Below, piece by piece: positions 17,628 to 25,937 of a stretch of 64,000 nucleotides of DNA (position 1 is its first letter; each line of letters begins with the position of its first letter). The notes under the pieces are model-generated. The model was not told the origin of the DNA, ran no database searches, and was given only the letters and a program-made list of their open reading frames with translations. Origin of the DNA: Flavobacteriaceae bacterium UBA3356 (GTDB lineage: Bacteria > Bacteroidota > Bacteroidia > Flavobacteriales > Flavobacteriaceae); the NCBI GenBank assembly GCA_002360635.1, contig DEQW01000002.1, positions 194,903-258,902 of the forward strand, read 5' to 3'. Made by a program: the position numbers and the translations under genes.

Positions 17628-19661
17628 ATGGCAAAACTATACAATACAAAATATTACCACCGCGACCTTTCGTGGTTACGTTTCAATCACAGGGTTTTAC
17701 AAGAAGCGGCAGACAAGAAAAACCCTCTATACGAACGCATCAAGTTCTTAGCGATTTTCTCTTCCAATTTGGATGAGTTTTTTAGAGTTCGCGTGTCCGA
17801 TATTCGACAAATTAAAGAGATTGAAAAACCTTTCAGAAAAAAACTGATAACCAAGCCCAACAAGGTTTTAAAAGAAATAAAAAAACAGGTTGAACTTCAG
17901 CAGGAAGAGTTTGGCGATATTTTCAAAAACCAGATTATTCCAGATTTAAAAGAAGAAAACATTCATTTAATTGATTACAAAGGGTTTTCTGCCACTCAAA
18001 AAGAAATTGCTAAATCGTATTTTGAAGATTCGCTAAAGGATAAGTTAGAAATAAGTTGCAATCCGTGCTCAAACAGCGATACTGTTTTTATTGAAAATGA
18101 AGCATTGTATCTCGCTGCTCAGTTGGAAAACGATACATTTAAGTTGGTTAAAATCCCTGATGACGAACCTCGTTTTTTTACATTTCCAAAGCATAACGGA
18201 AAATACTTTATCACCTTCATTGACGATGTTTTAAAACACAGCTTAAAGCAAACGCCGCAAAAAGAAGAAAATATCACCTTTTATTCCATTAAAAAATCTA
18301 GGGATGCTGAATTGTATATAGAAGATGAGTTTTCTGGCAACGTAATGGAACGGATAAAGAAATCGCTTCCTAAGCGTAATACAGGCCAGGCAACCCGTCT
18401 ATTGATCGACAATAAAATGCCCAAACAGTTTGAAGAAACACTAAAAAATGCTTTAGAAGTATATAACACTGATATTATTAAGGGTGGAACATATCATAAC
18501 TTCAAAGACTTTTTTGATTTCCCAAATCCAACTTCAAAAAAACTATCTATTGAAGAATTACCTCCGTTACCACACCCTGTGTTAGCAGATTGTGATTCGG
18601 TTTTTAAAGCCATCGATGAAAAAGATCAACTTATACATTACCCTTACCAAAATTTCGAACCGGTAATAAAACTATTAGAAGAAGCTGCAGACGACCCAAA
18701 AGTCACCACTATTAAAATGACTATTTATCGAGCTGCCAGTGAGTCAAGGTTAAACGATGCCATTGCAAAAGCGGCAAAAAACGGAAAAGAAGTTGTTGTT
18801 TTTATAGAAGTAAAAGCTCGTTTTGATGAGCACAACAATTTAAAGTGGGGTACATTATTTGAAGATAATGGCGCACACGTAATTTATAGTTTTCCGGCTA
18901 TAAAAATCCACTCAAAGATACTATGTATTGAGCGTGAAACAAACGGATCATCAAAAAGATATGGATACATTGCAACGGGTAATTTTAACGAGAATACGGC
19001 TAAATTATATACAGATTTCGGCATCATGACTGCCAATAAAACCATTACAGAAGACCTTAACAAGCTGTTTTTGGTACTACAGGGAAAAATGATCATTCCA
19101 AAACCTGATAAGCTTTTAGTTTCACCCTTTACACTACGAGATACTTTTGAAGATTTAATAGAAAATGAAATGGAACTGGCTAAAGCGGGTAAAGACGCTT
19201 ACATTATTGCCAAAATGAATAGCCTGCAAGATAAAAGCATGATTAAAATGCTTTATAAAGCTAGTAATGCCGGTGTGAAAATCAGGTTATTGGTACGTGG
19301 AATTTGCTCCTTAGTAGCCGGTATTAAAGGGCAAAGCGAAAACATCTATGTAACTAGTATTCTTGACCGGTTTTTAGAACACGGACGGATATATATCTTC
19401 GGAAATGATGGTGACGAAAAGATGTACATTGGTAGCGCAGATTGGATGAAACGTAACTTAAGCCACCGAATTGAAGTGGTTACTCCTGTTTTAGATCAAG
19501 ACCACCACAATACAATTAAGGAATTAATAGAAATTCAATTAAACGATAATGTTAAAGCACGAATAATTGATCCTGACCAAAAAAATGAATACGTAAAACA
19601 CGGTAACCCAGCCGTACGGGCACAATATGATACGTATGACTATTTTAAAGACCTGTCCTAA
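17628..19661 (+). CDS. ppk1: Polyphosphate kinase 1
   Basis: The protein has 677 residues, normal for PPK1. The N-terminal domain starts HRDLSWLRFNHRVLQEA and NLDEFFRVRVSDI. The catalytic phospholipase-D-like half shows IHSKILCIER, where His428 fits the autophosphorylated histidine, then ATGNFNENTA, and a second conserved block HGRIYIFGNDGDEKMYIGSADWM. It makes and breaks polyphosphate using ATP at the membrane face. It converges with the App1-like gene with a one-base gap. Neighbouring pyrophosphatases and phosphatase make this a phosphate-metabolism region. Confidence 0.97.
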   Translation: MAKLYNTKYYHRDLSWLRFNHRVLQEAADKKNPLYERIKFLAIFSSNLDEFFRVRVSDIRQIKEIEKPFRKKLITKPNKVLKEIKKQVELQQEEFGDIFKNQIIPDLKEENIHLIDYKGFSATQKEIAKSYFEDSLKDKLEISCNPCSNSDTVFIENEALYLAAQLENDTFKLVKIPDDEPRFFTFPKHNGKYFITFIDDVLKHSLKQTPQKEENITFYSIKKSRDAELYIEDEFSGNVMERIKKSLPKRNTGQATRLLIDNKMPKQFEETLKNALEVYNTDIIKGGTYHNFKDFFDFPNPTSKKLSIEELPPLPHPVLADCDSVFKAIDEKDQLIHYPYQNFEPVIKLLEEAADDPKVTTIKMTIYRAASESRLNDAIAKAAKNGKEVVVFIEVKARFDEHNNLKWGTLFEDNGAHVIYSFPAIKIHSKILCIERETNGSSKRYGYIATGNFNENTAKLYTDFGIMTANKTITEDLNKLFLVLQGKMIIPKPDKLLVSPFTLRDTFEDLIENEMELAKAGKDAYIIAKMNSLQDKSMIKMLYKASNAGVKIRLLVRGICSLVAGIKGQSENIYVTSILDRFLEHGRIYIFGNDGDEKMYIGSADWMKRNLSHRIEVVTPVLDQDHHNTIKELIEIQLNDNVKARIIDPDQKNEYVKHGNPAVRAQYDTYDYFKDLS

Positions 19662-19662
19662 T

Positions 19663-20667
19663 TCACTTTATAAATCCTTGTGATTTTGCGTGTTTTATTG
19701 CCTCTTTACTATCTTCTACCAATAAAGCAGGTGTTGTATCATAATTTGAGAACAAACTTTTAATACGCTTCATTTTCTTTTTGTGTCTCACACTCCGTAA
19801 GTAGATTGCCTTAATTTGTTTTGGATACTTTTCGGCTATTTCTATATAAATATCAGCATCATGCTCACCACTGTCGCCAATTAAAATAAAGCCTTTATTT
19901 GGGTATGTTTTTAGAATGTTGAGAATTTCTTTCTGTTTTTGTGGTTTCTCCTCTTCTTTTTTCCTTCTGAAAGGTGAAGGAAGGCTTCTCAATAAAACAG
20001 GCCCTTTAGGGAAGGTATTTGCTTTTAAAAACAATTCCAAATATCGGTATAAATTCCAAGGGCTATGGCTTACATAAAATAGCGGGTTCGCTTCCTTTGC
20101 AGTTTTTCCTTGATGCAATAACTGATAAAAATCTGAAGCACCCTCCAAAGGTGATCTACTTTCCGCATTTCTGAAAAAAGTATTAAAAACTAATTTTAAT
20201 TTTAAAAATGAAGCAACGCCGGTATGGATTATGGTATCGTCGATATCGCTAATAACCCCAAATTCACTTTTTCTTGAAGGAATAAGCATCTCACCAGGAA
20301 ACCGGTTTTGATTATTTATAATTCTATTGGGGAATGATTCTTCAAAAGAAATTTCATATTGTAACCAACCCTCTTCATTTGTAAGTTTATCTAAGCCAGG
20401 AATGGTTTCCTTAAATTTAAAATAACCTCTTTTATCGGTTTCAGTATAATAAACTGAATCATCCGGTAATGTTATTTTAAGCTTTGTAAAAGGGATTTCA
20501 TCGGTTTCAAAACGTTTATAGGTATTTTTTATCAAGTTGAAAATTCCGTTTTTGAAAAGGTCGATGTTTTCATCTTCTAAAGCCCTACCACGGATGTACA
20601 AGTGAGAGTCCGTTCCATAACTATGAAAAGAAATTATTTGTAATGGATCTTTCTTGAATAGCCCCAT
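19663..20667 (-). CDS. App1-like phosphatidate phosphatase domain protein (DUF2183)
   Basis: The protein has 334 residues. The N-terminal 130 residues are beta-rich. The catalytic domain opens with a HAD-type DIDDT at residues 141-145 (DIDDTIIHTG), continues with FYVSHSPWNLYRYLELFL and closes with FILIGDSGEHDADIY, all hallmarks of the App1/DUF2183 family, whose yeast member is a Mg2+-dependent phosphatidate phosphatase. No signal peptide is visible. It starts one base away from the upstream DUF4010 gene on the same strand, so both form an operon. Substrate in bacteria is unproven. Confidence 0.9.
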   Translation of the reverse strand: MGLFKKDPLQIISFHSYGTDSHLYIRGRALEDENIDLFKNGIFNLIKNTYKRFETDEIPFTKLKITLPDDSVYYTETDKRGYFKFKETIPGLDKLTNEEGWLQYEISFEESFPNRIINNQNRFPGEMLIPSRKSEFGVISDIDDTIIHTGVASFLKLKLVFNTFFRNAESRSPLEGASDFYQLLHQGKTAKEANPLFYVSHSPWNLYRYLELFLKANTFPKGPVLLRSLPSPFRRKKEEEKPQKQKEILNILKTYPNKGFILIGDSGEHDADIYIEIAEKYPKQIKAIYLRSVRHKKKMKRIKSLFSNYDTTPALLVEDSKEAIKHAKSQGFIK

Positions 20668-20668
20668 A

Positions 20669-21934
20669 TTACAATACCCAAGTTTCCGGCCACAACCACA
20701 TTAACAATAAACCTGCAGCAATGGATATTCCAAATGAGATTGCAACCCATTTTGTTAATTCTTTGGTTCCTAAAACGGCTGCCATAATACCTTTAAAAAG
20801 TAAGTTTGAAAGGGATGCCAACAAGATTAAACGCCAGCCTGTTTCGGTTTTTAAACCTCCACCCTTCATGGTTTGTGACAAAGAAAGCGTAATGGCATCT
20901 ACATCTGTTAATCCACTTATAATTGCGACAATATATAAAGCTTCGTTACCAAATTCTTCTTTTGTAAATGCTACCGCCAATAAAATAAGTCCATATAAAA
21001 GACCGAAGATTAATGCACTTTTAAATTGAGCAGGGTTTTTAGGCTCTGGCATTTCATCATCTTTTTCGTCATTGTTAAACAGATAAAACAAGCCTACACA
21101 TAACAATATCATAATTATAAGCTCAACTATGATAGGTAACATTATTTGAGGAAGTTTTTCAGGGATGACCACCCCTACTTCTATCAATATCCTTACCAAC
21201 GCTATGGCAGAAGCTGCGGTTATAACAAAAGCTGCCATTTTTCCAATATTCTTGGCATCCTTAGTTTTTCTAGCATAGCTTACTGTGGTAGCGGTACTGC
21301 TAATTAAGCCTCCCAATACCCCATTTGAAATAACACCTACTTTTTTACCTACAAATTTGTAAATAAAGTAACCTATTACACTTATGCCAACAATAAGCGT
21401 AACCATTAACCATATATTTTTGGGATTTAAAACATCTAAAGGGCCATAGGTTTTGTCAGGTAGTATTGGTAAAATTACCAATGAAATCCCGGCAAATGTC
21501 ATGATGGCGGCTAAGTCTTTATCTTTTAAATTTTCAATAAAACCATGAAGACGTTCTTTTACATATAACAAAACTGCCATAACCCCACCTACTACAACAC
21601 CTATTATTTGATCGCCCAAAACAAGATAGCCACCTATGGCAAACATAAGTAATGCAGCAACTTCGGTAGTTTGACCAACATCGGCTTCATTAATTTTTTT
21701 TAGCTTTATAATATTAGCAGTAATCAATAACCCTGTGACGGCCAAGCCCATTAACGGAAGTATGTACGGGTTGTCATAATCTCTACTTAAAAAACCAGCT
21801 ACTACTCCTAAAATAGAAATAAGCGTGAAGGTCCTTACACCTGCCATTTTATTATCGGTTCGTTGACGTTGTAACCCAACCAACATACCTAGGCCAAAAG
21901 CTATCCCCAATGTTATTAAATCGTCGTAGTTCAT
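20669..21934 (-). CDS. MgtC/SapB and DUF4010 multi-pass membrane protein
   Basis: The protein has 421 residues and about 12 predicted membrane segments. The N-terminal half matches the MgtC/SapB family (LGIAFGLGMLVGLQRQR, GVRTFTLISILGVVAGFLSRDYDN), the C-terminal half the DUF4010 family (SALIFGLLYGLILLAVAF, SGLTDVDAITLSLSQ). The fused form is common in Bacteroidota. Its substrate is unknown; MgtC proteins are linked to magnesium limitation and ATP-synthase control in pathogens. It is transcribed with the App1-like gene (one-base gap). Confidence 0.9.
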   Translation of the reverse strand: MNYDDLITLGIAFGLGMLVGLQRQRTDNKMAGVRTFTLISILGVVAGFLSRDYDNPYILPLMGLAVTGLLITANIIKLKKINEADVGQTTEVAALLMFAIGGYLVLGDQIIGVVVGGVMAVLLYVKERLHGFIENLKDKDLAAIMTFAGISLVILPILPDKTYGPLDVLNPKNIWLMVTLIVGISVIGYFIYKFVGKKVGVISNGVLGGLISSTATTVSYARKTKDAKNIGKMAAFVITAASAIALVRILIEVGVVIPEKLPQIMLPIIVELIIMILLCVGLFYLFNNDEKDDEMPEPKNPAQFKSALIFGLLYGLILLAVAFTKEEFGNEALYIVAIISGLTDVDAITLSLSQTMKGGGLKTETGWRLILLASLSNLLFKGIMAAVLGTKELTKWVAISFGISIAAGLLLMWLWPETWVL

Positions 21935-21959
21935 TATCTGAAAGATACTATAAAAACAT

Positions 21960-21988
21960 AAAAAAACCCTGACTCTTAATCAGGGTTT
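21960..21988 (-). terminator. Terminator after the membrane pyrophosphatase
   Basis: The stem AAACCCTGA / TCAGGGTTT is followed on the minus strand by further T residues. It lies 24 bases after the hppA stop and insulates the MgtC/DUF4010 gene. Confidence 0.8.
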
Positions 21989-22011
21989 AAACTTATTTTA
22001 ACAAAGAAGTT

Positions 22012-24444
22012 CTATTTTTGAGATTTTTCTCGTAGCGCTTCAATTTGCGCATTTACTTCTTCTTCTGTTCCAGAAAAGCTTTTCTTTTCGGTTGTTGTTT
22101 TGCCATCCTTAGTTGTTTTTATGGTAACATCTGCAGTTGTTAAGGTATCATTTGATGACAAGCTAACCATAATTTCTTTTGAAACTTCTTTTACTTGTTT
22201 CGCTTGGTTATCGGTTAACAATGTTTGGTTTCCATCTTCATCGATCATATACATTTCTTCTGAAACATTTTCGCCTTTCATTTCTTCATCCATTCCGTGA
22301 CCGCCTAAAATTGGTGCGATTACCAGACCGACCAAACACGTTAATTTAATTAAAATGTTCATCGATGGTCCTGAAGTATCTTTAAACGGATCTCCAACGG
22401 TATCACCCGTAACAGCAGCTTTATGTGCATCACTTCCTTTATAAGTCATTTCACCGTTGATCATTACACCAGCTTCAAATGATTTTTTTGCGTTGTCCCA
22501 AGCTCCTCCAGCGTTATTCTGAAATATAGCCCACATTACACCACTTACGCAAACACCAGCCATATAACCACCTAAAGGTTCTGCCCCAAATAGCAACCCG
22601 ATGATAACAGGTGTTACAATGGTCAGCAGACCTGGAAGAATCATTTCGCGTAGTGCAGCTTTTGTTGAAATATCTACACACTTCCCATATTCTGGCGTGG
22701 CAGTCCCTTCCATAATACCTGGTATTTCTTTAAACTGACGGCGAACTTCTTGCACCATTTTCATCGCTGCTTTTCCTACCGATTTCATCGCTAATGCTGA
22801 AAAAACTACTGGAATCATTCCACCAACAAATAACATTGCCAAAACATCCGCACGGAAAATATTAATTCCGTCAATACCAGTAAATGTTACATACGCTGCA
22901 AATAACGCCAACGCAGTTAAAGCCGCTGAGGCAATCGCAAATCCTTTACCTACTGCTGCTGTTGTATTTCCTACAGAATCTAAAATATCAGTACGTTCAC
23001 GAACGTGGGGTTCTAGTTCGCTCATTTCGGCAACACCCCCGGCATTATCGGCAATAGGCCCAAAAGCATCGATTGCTAATTGCATTGCAGTAGTTGCCAT
23101 CATTGCTGAAGCCGCTAACGCTACCCCGTAAAATCCAGCTAACTCATACGATCCATAAATAGCAGCGGCAAAAAGTAGCACGCTCCAAAAAGTAGATTTC
23201 ATTCCAACAGCCAAACCTGCAATAATATTAGTTGCAGCACCTGTTGATGAATTTTGAACGATATCCATAACCGGTTTTTTACCCAAACTCGTATAATGTG
23301 CTGTTACAAAAGAAATTAACGCTCCTACAGCCAACCCTATACAAGCCGCCCAAAATACATTGATGCTTGCAATTTCTTTTACACCTTCGCCAAAAAATTT
23401 CATGGTCATGGTTTCTGGTAACATCCAGTCTATTAAAAACCAACTGGCAATCAACGTAAGTACAATTGCCGTCCAGTTACCCATATCCAACGCTTTTTGA
23501 ACTTGTGGTTCTTTTGCGTCGTTATTTTTAATTCCAACTAAAAAAGTACCGATGATGGAGGCTAAAATTCCGACTCCAGCGATTAAAATTGGTAACAAAA
23601 TTGGCCCCATATTTCCGAAGGCATCTGTAAACTGTCCATCTACACTCATATCGCGAATTAGATAATTACCCAATACCATAGCGGCTAAAACAGTTGCAAC
23701 ATAACTTCCAAAGAGATCGGCACCCATTCCGGCAACATCACCTACATTGTCCCCAACGTTATCGGCAATTGTAGCTGGGTTACGCGGATCATCCTCGGGG
23801 ATTCCAGCTTCTACTTTACCAACCAAATCGGCACCTACATCGGCTGCTTTGGTGTAAATTCCACCACCTACACGGGCAAAAAGTGCGATACTTTCAGCAC
23901 CGAGTGAGAATCCTGCCAAGGCTTCCAAAACAATGGTCATATCTCCATAAAAATCTCCTCCTTCAGTAATAAACTGACTGGCGAAAAACATAAAGAACAA
24001 ACTAAGGCCTAAAACCGCAAGTCCGGCTACACCAAGTCCCATTACCGTACCACCTCCAAAAGAAACTTTCAGTGCTTGTGGCAAACTAGTTTTAGCAGCT
24101 TCAGCAGTACGTGCGTTTGCTTCGGTAGCAACGCGCATTCCTATATTTCCAGCCAATGCCGAAAAGATAGCACCAATAAAAAAGGCAGGAACAATCATCC
24201 AACTAGTAGATGGAACCAGTGTAGAAATAATAAAAAGCAACACTCCTGCTATAACTGCAAATATGGCCAACAGCCTATATTCTGCACTTAAAAATGCGAG
24301 TGCGCCTTCTTTAATACTTTTTGAAATAGATTGCATACGCTCACTACCTGCTGGTTGTTTTTTTACCCAGCTCATTTTAACGAGCATAAAAAGAAGACCT
24401 AAAATGGCCAATACTATAGGCACATAAATAATGTTTTGTTCCAT
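22012..24444 (-). CDS. hppA: Ion-translocating membrane pyrophosphatase
   Basis: The protein has 810 residues and about 16 membrane helices. The signature DVGADLVGKVE near residue 205 and the acidic clusters (DDPRNPATIADNVGDNVGDVAG; DNAGGVAEMSEL) coordinate PPi and Mg2+. The GNTTAAVGKGFA segment carries Ala rather than Lys after NTT, which in this family marks potassium-dependent enzymes, so Na+ or K+-dependent H+ pumping is likely. The core ends near residue 716 (APILGGH); the remaining 94 residues are charged and Thr-rich (DEEMKGENVSEE, TTKDGKTTTEKK), an extension that would face the periplasm. The soluble pyrophosphatase gene lies just upstream on the same strand but with its own terminator. 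Ion specificity is inferred. Confidence 0.95.
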   Translation of the reverse strand: MEQNIIYVPIVLAILGLLFMLVKMSWVKKQPAGSERMQSISKSIKEGALAFLSAEYRLLAIFAVIAGVLLFIISTLVPSTSWMIVPAFFIGAIFSALAGNIGMRVATEANARTAEAAKTSLPQALKVSFGGGTVMGLGVAGLAVLGLSLFFMFFASQFITEGGDFYGDMTIVLEALAGFSLGAESIALFARVGGGIYTKAADVGADLVGKVEAGIPEDDPRNPATIADNVGDNVGDVAGMGADLFGSYVATVLAAMVLGNYLIRDMSVDGQFTDAFGNMGPILLPILIAGVGILASIIGTFLVGIKNNDAKEPQVQKALDMGNWTAIVLTLIASWFLIDWMLPETMTMKFFGEGVKEIASINVFWAACIGLAVGALISFVTAHYTSLGKKPVMDIVQNSSTGAATNIIAGLAVGMKSTFWSVLLFAAAIYGSYELAGFYGVALAASAMMATTAMQLAIDAFGPIADNAGGVAEMSELEPHVRERTDILDSVGNTTAAVGKGFAIASAALTALALFAAYVTFTGIDGINIFRADVLAMLFVGGMIPVVFSALAMKSVGKAAMKMVQEVRRQFKEIPGIMEGTATPEYGKCVDISTKAALREMILPGLLTIVTPVIIGLLFGAEPLGGYMAGVCVSGVMWAIFQNNAGGAWDNAKKSFEAGVMINGEMTYKGSDAHKAAVTGDTVGDPFKDTSGPSMNILIKLTCLVGLVIAPILGGHGMDEEMKGENVSEEMYMIDEDGNQTLLTDNQAKQVKEVSKEIMVSLSSNDTLTTADVTIKTTKDGKTTTEKKSFSGTEEEVNAQIEALREKSQK

Positions 24445-24495
24445 AATTTTTTAAAGATTTTGTTAAAGCGATGCTAAAGTAACAAAATAGGACAA

Positions 24496-24530
24496 AACAA
24501 AAAAGCAATAACCGAGTTGGTTATTGCTTT
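24496..24530 (-). terminator. Terminator after ppa
   Basis: A 12-bp perfect stem (AAAGCAATAACC / GGTTATTGCTTT, 5-base loop) is followed on the minus strand by TTTTTTG. It separates ppa from hppA. Confidence 0.88.
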
Positions 24531-24567
24531 CTAATTTTTGGTAATAGTATCTTAAAGGAAAGAAGTA

Positions 24568-25095
24568 TTAACGAATACTTACTTCTTGAAAAGGTATATC
24601 ACTTTCTCTAAAACGATCTACACACTTAGCAACAATTTCTTTTGCTTCATTAACATCACCCCAACCGCCAACGTCAACTTTCTTTTCTTCTAAGTCTTTA
24701 TATACTTGAAAAAAGTGTTCAATTTCTTTAATTAAATGTGGATTTAGCTCAGATAAATCATTCACATTATTTGCAATTGGATCACTTACGGGCACACAGA
24801 TTACTTTCTCATCTGGACCTTTTTCATCTGCCATATGGAAAACTCCAATAGGTTTTACTTCAATTACGCAACCAGGGAAAGTTGGTTCGGTTACTAACAC
24901 CAAAACATCTAATGGATCACCGTCCAACGCCAATGTTTCTGGCATAAAACCATAATCTGCCGGGTACATCATAGAAGAGAAAATCATACGGTCGTAACGT
25001 ATTTTCTTCAAATCAAAATCGTACTCATACTTGTTTCGGCTTCCTTTCGGGATCTCGATCAATACATCGAAAGTCTGTACTTTGTCTGCAGTCAT
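24568..25095 (-). CDS. ppa: Soluble inorganic pyrophosphatase, family I
   Basis: The protein has 175 residues, typical of bacterial family I enzymes. Active-site signatures are present: EIPKGSRNKYEYD, YPADYGFMPET, DGDPLDVLVL and later DEKVICVPVSDP with further acidic residues. It hydrolyses PPi to phosphate in the cytoplasm with Mg2+. A perfect -7 box lies 61 bases upstream. It precedes the membrane pyrophosphatase gene, so the cell can either burn PPi or use it for ion pumping. Assignment certain. Confidence 0.97.
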   Translation of the reverse strand: MTADKVQTFDVLIEIPKGSRNKYEYDFDLKKIRYDRMIFSSMMYPADYGFMPETLALDGDPLDVLVLVTEPTFPGCVIEVKPIGVFHMADEKGPDEKVICVPVSDPIANNVNDLSELNPHLIKEIEHFFQVYKDLEEKKVDVGGWGDVNEAKEIVAKCVDRFRESDIPFQEVSIR

Positions 25096-25155
25096 TTTTT
25101 ATTTAATTTATTTTATCTTCCTTTTTAACTGAAAAACCAGCTTACTTTGGGGGTG

Positions 25156-25163
25156 CAAAAATA
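25156..25163 (-). promoter_or_regulatory. Bacteroidota -7 promoter box for ppa
   Basis: The minus strand reads TATTTTTG, a perfect TAnnTTTG, with a TTG 23 bases further upstream, inside the accepted spacing range. The leader would be about 55 bases. Confidence 0.55.
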
Positions 25164-25298
25164 ACTCTTTTAAGCGGTTAATACAGCAAAAACAAGTTTA
25201 ATTTTATATTAAAAAACCAAGTGCATTTAAAACCAAAACAACACGAGGTAGAAGAAGTATGAAATTAATTACATTTGCTAGCAATATTCTCTACCTAC

Positions 25299-25835
25299 AT
25301 GAAAAAAAACATAGGTATCTTTTTACTACTATGCTTACTGCTGCCTTCGGCGGGTACTTATGTTTGGTTGACTTTTCATAAAAAAAATCTCAAAAAAGAA
25401 GTAAAACATAAGCTCATTGCCGGAATTGATAAAGAGGAACTTGTTTTATTGAAATTTTCAAAAGCTGAAGTAGATAAAAAGTTGAAATGGGAACATTCCA
25501 AAGAGTTTGAATATGAAGGTCAAATGTATGATGTGGTTGAAACCAAGACAACTAAGGACAGTATTTCTTATTGGTGTTGGTGGGATTATGAGGAAACCAA
25601 ACTAAACCAAAAGCTAAATAAAATTTTTTTAGGGGTTTTAGGTGAAGACAATAAAACCAAAGAAAAACAAAAACGGCTTACTAATTTTTACCTCAGCTTA
25701 TTCATTCATAAAAAACCTATTTGGAATTTTTATACTTCAGAAATAGATAGACAAAAAGAAGAAATTAGTTATTTTACAATACATTACAAGTCTATTTCTT
25801 TTCCACCACCACACACGCCTCCCCAAGTTAGCTAA
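25299..25835 (+). CDS. Membrane-anchored protein upstream of TonB receptor, unknown function
   Basis: The protein has 178 residues from the ATG at 25299; an upstream start would add eight residues with no benefit. The first 25 residues are an uncleaved-looking membrane anchor (NIGIFLLLCLLLPSAGTYVWL). The periplasmic part is Lys- and Glu-rich, has the aromatic cluster YWCWWDYEE, and ends in a Pro-rich tail (SFPPPHTPPQ) with histidine. A similar His/Pro tail is seen in small genes in front of TonB receptors in flavobacteria, as far as I recall. It lies 102 bases before a heme/metal-type TonB receptor on the same strand, which suggests a shared uptake job. No family is recognised. Confidence 0.65.
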   Translation: MKKNIGIFLLLCLLLPSAGTYVWLTFHKKNLKKEVKHKLIAGIDKEELVLLKFSKAEVDKKLKWEHSKEFEYEGQMYDVVETKTTKDSISYWCWWDYEETKLNQKLNKIFLGVLGEDNKTKEKQKRLTNFYLSLFIHKKPIWNFYTSEIDRQKEEISYFTIHYKSISFPPPHTPPQVS

Positions 25836-25937
25836 CAACACATTTCAATTACATTTTTTTATCTAATAACAGGTGCTTTAGCCAGTTATAACAATAACTA
25901 AGCTACCCTGTTTTATTAAATACTTAACTAGCTTACA

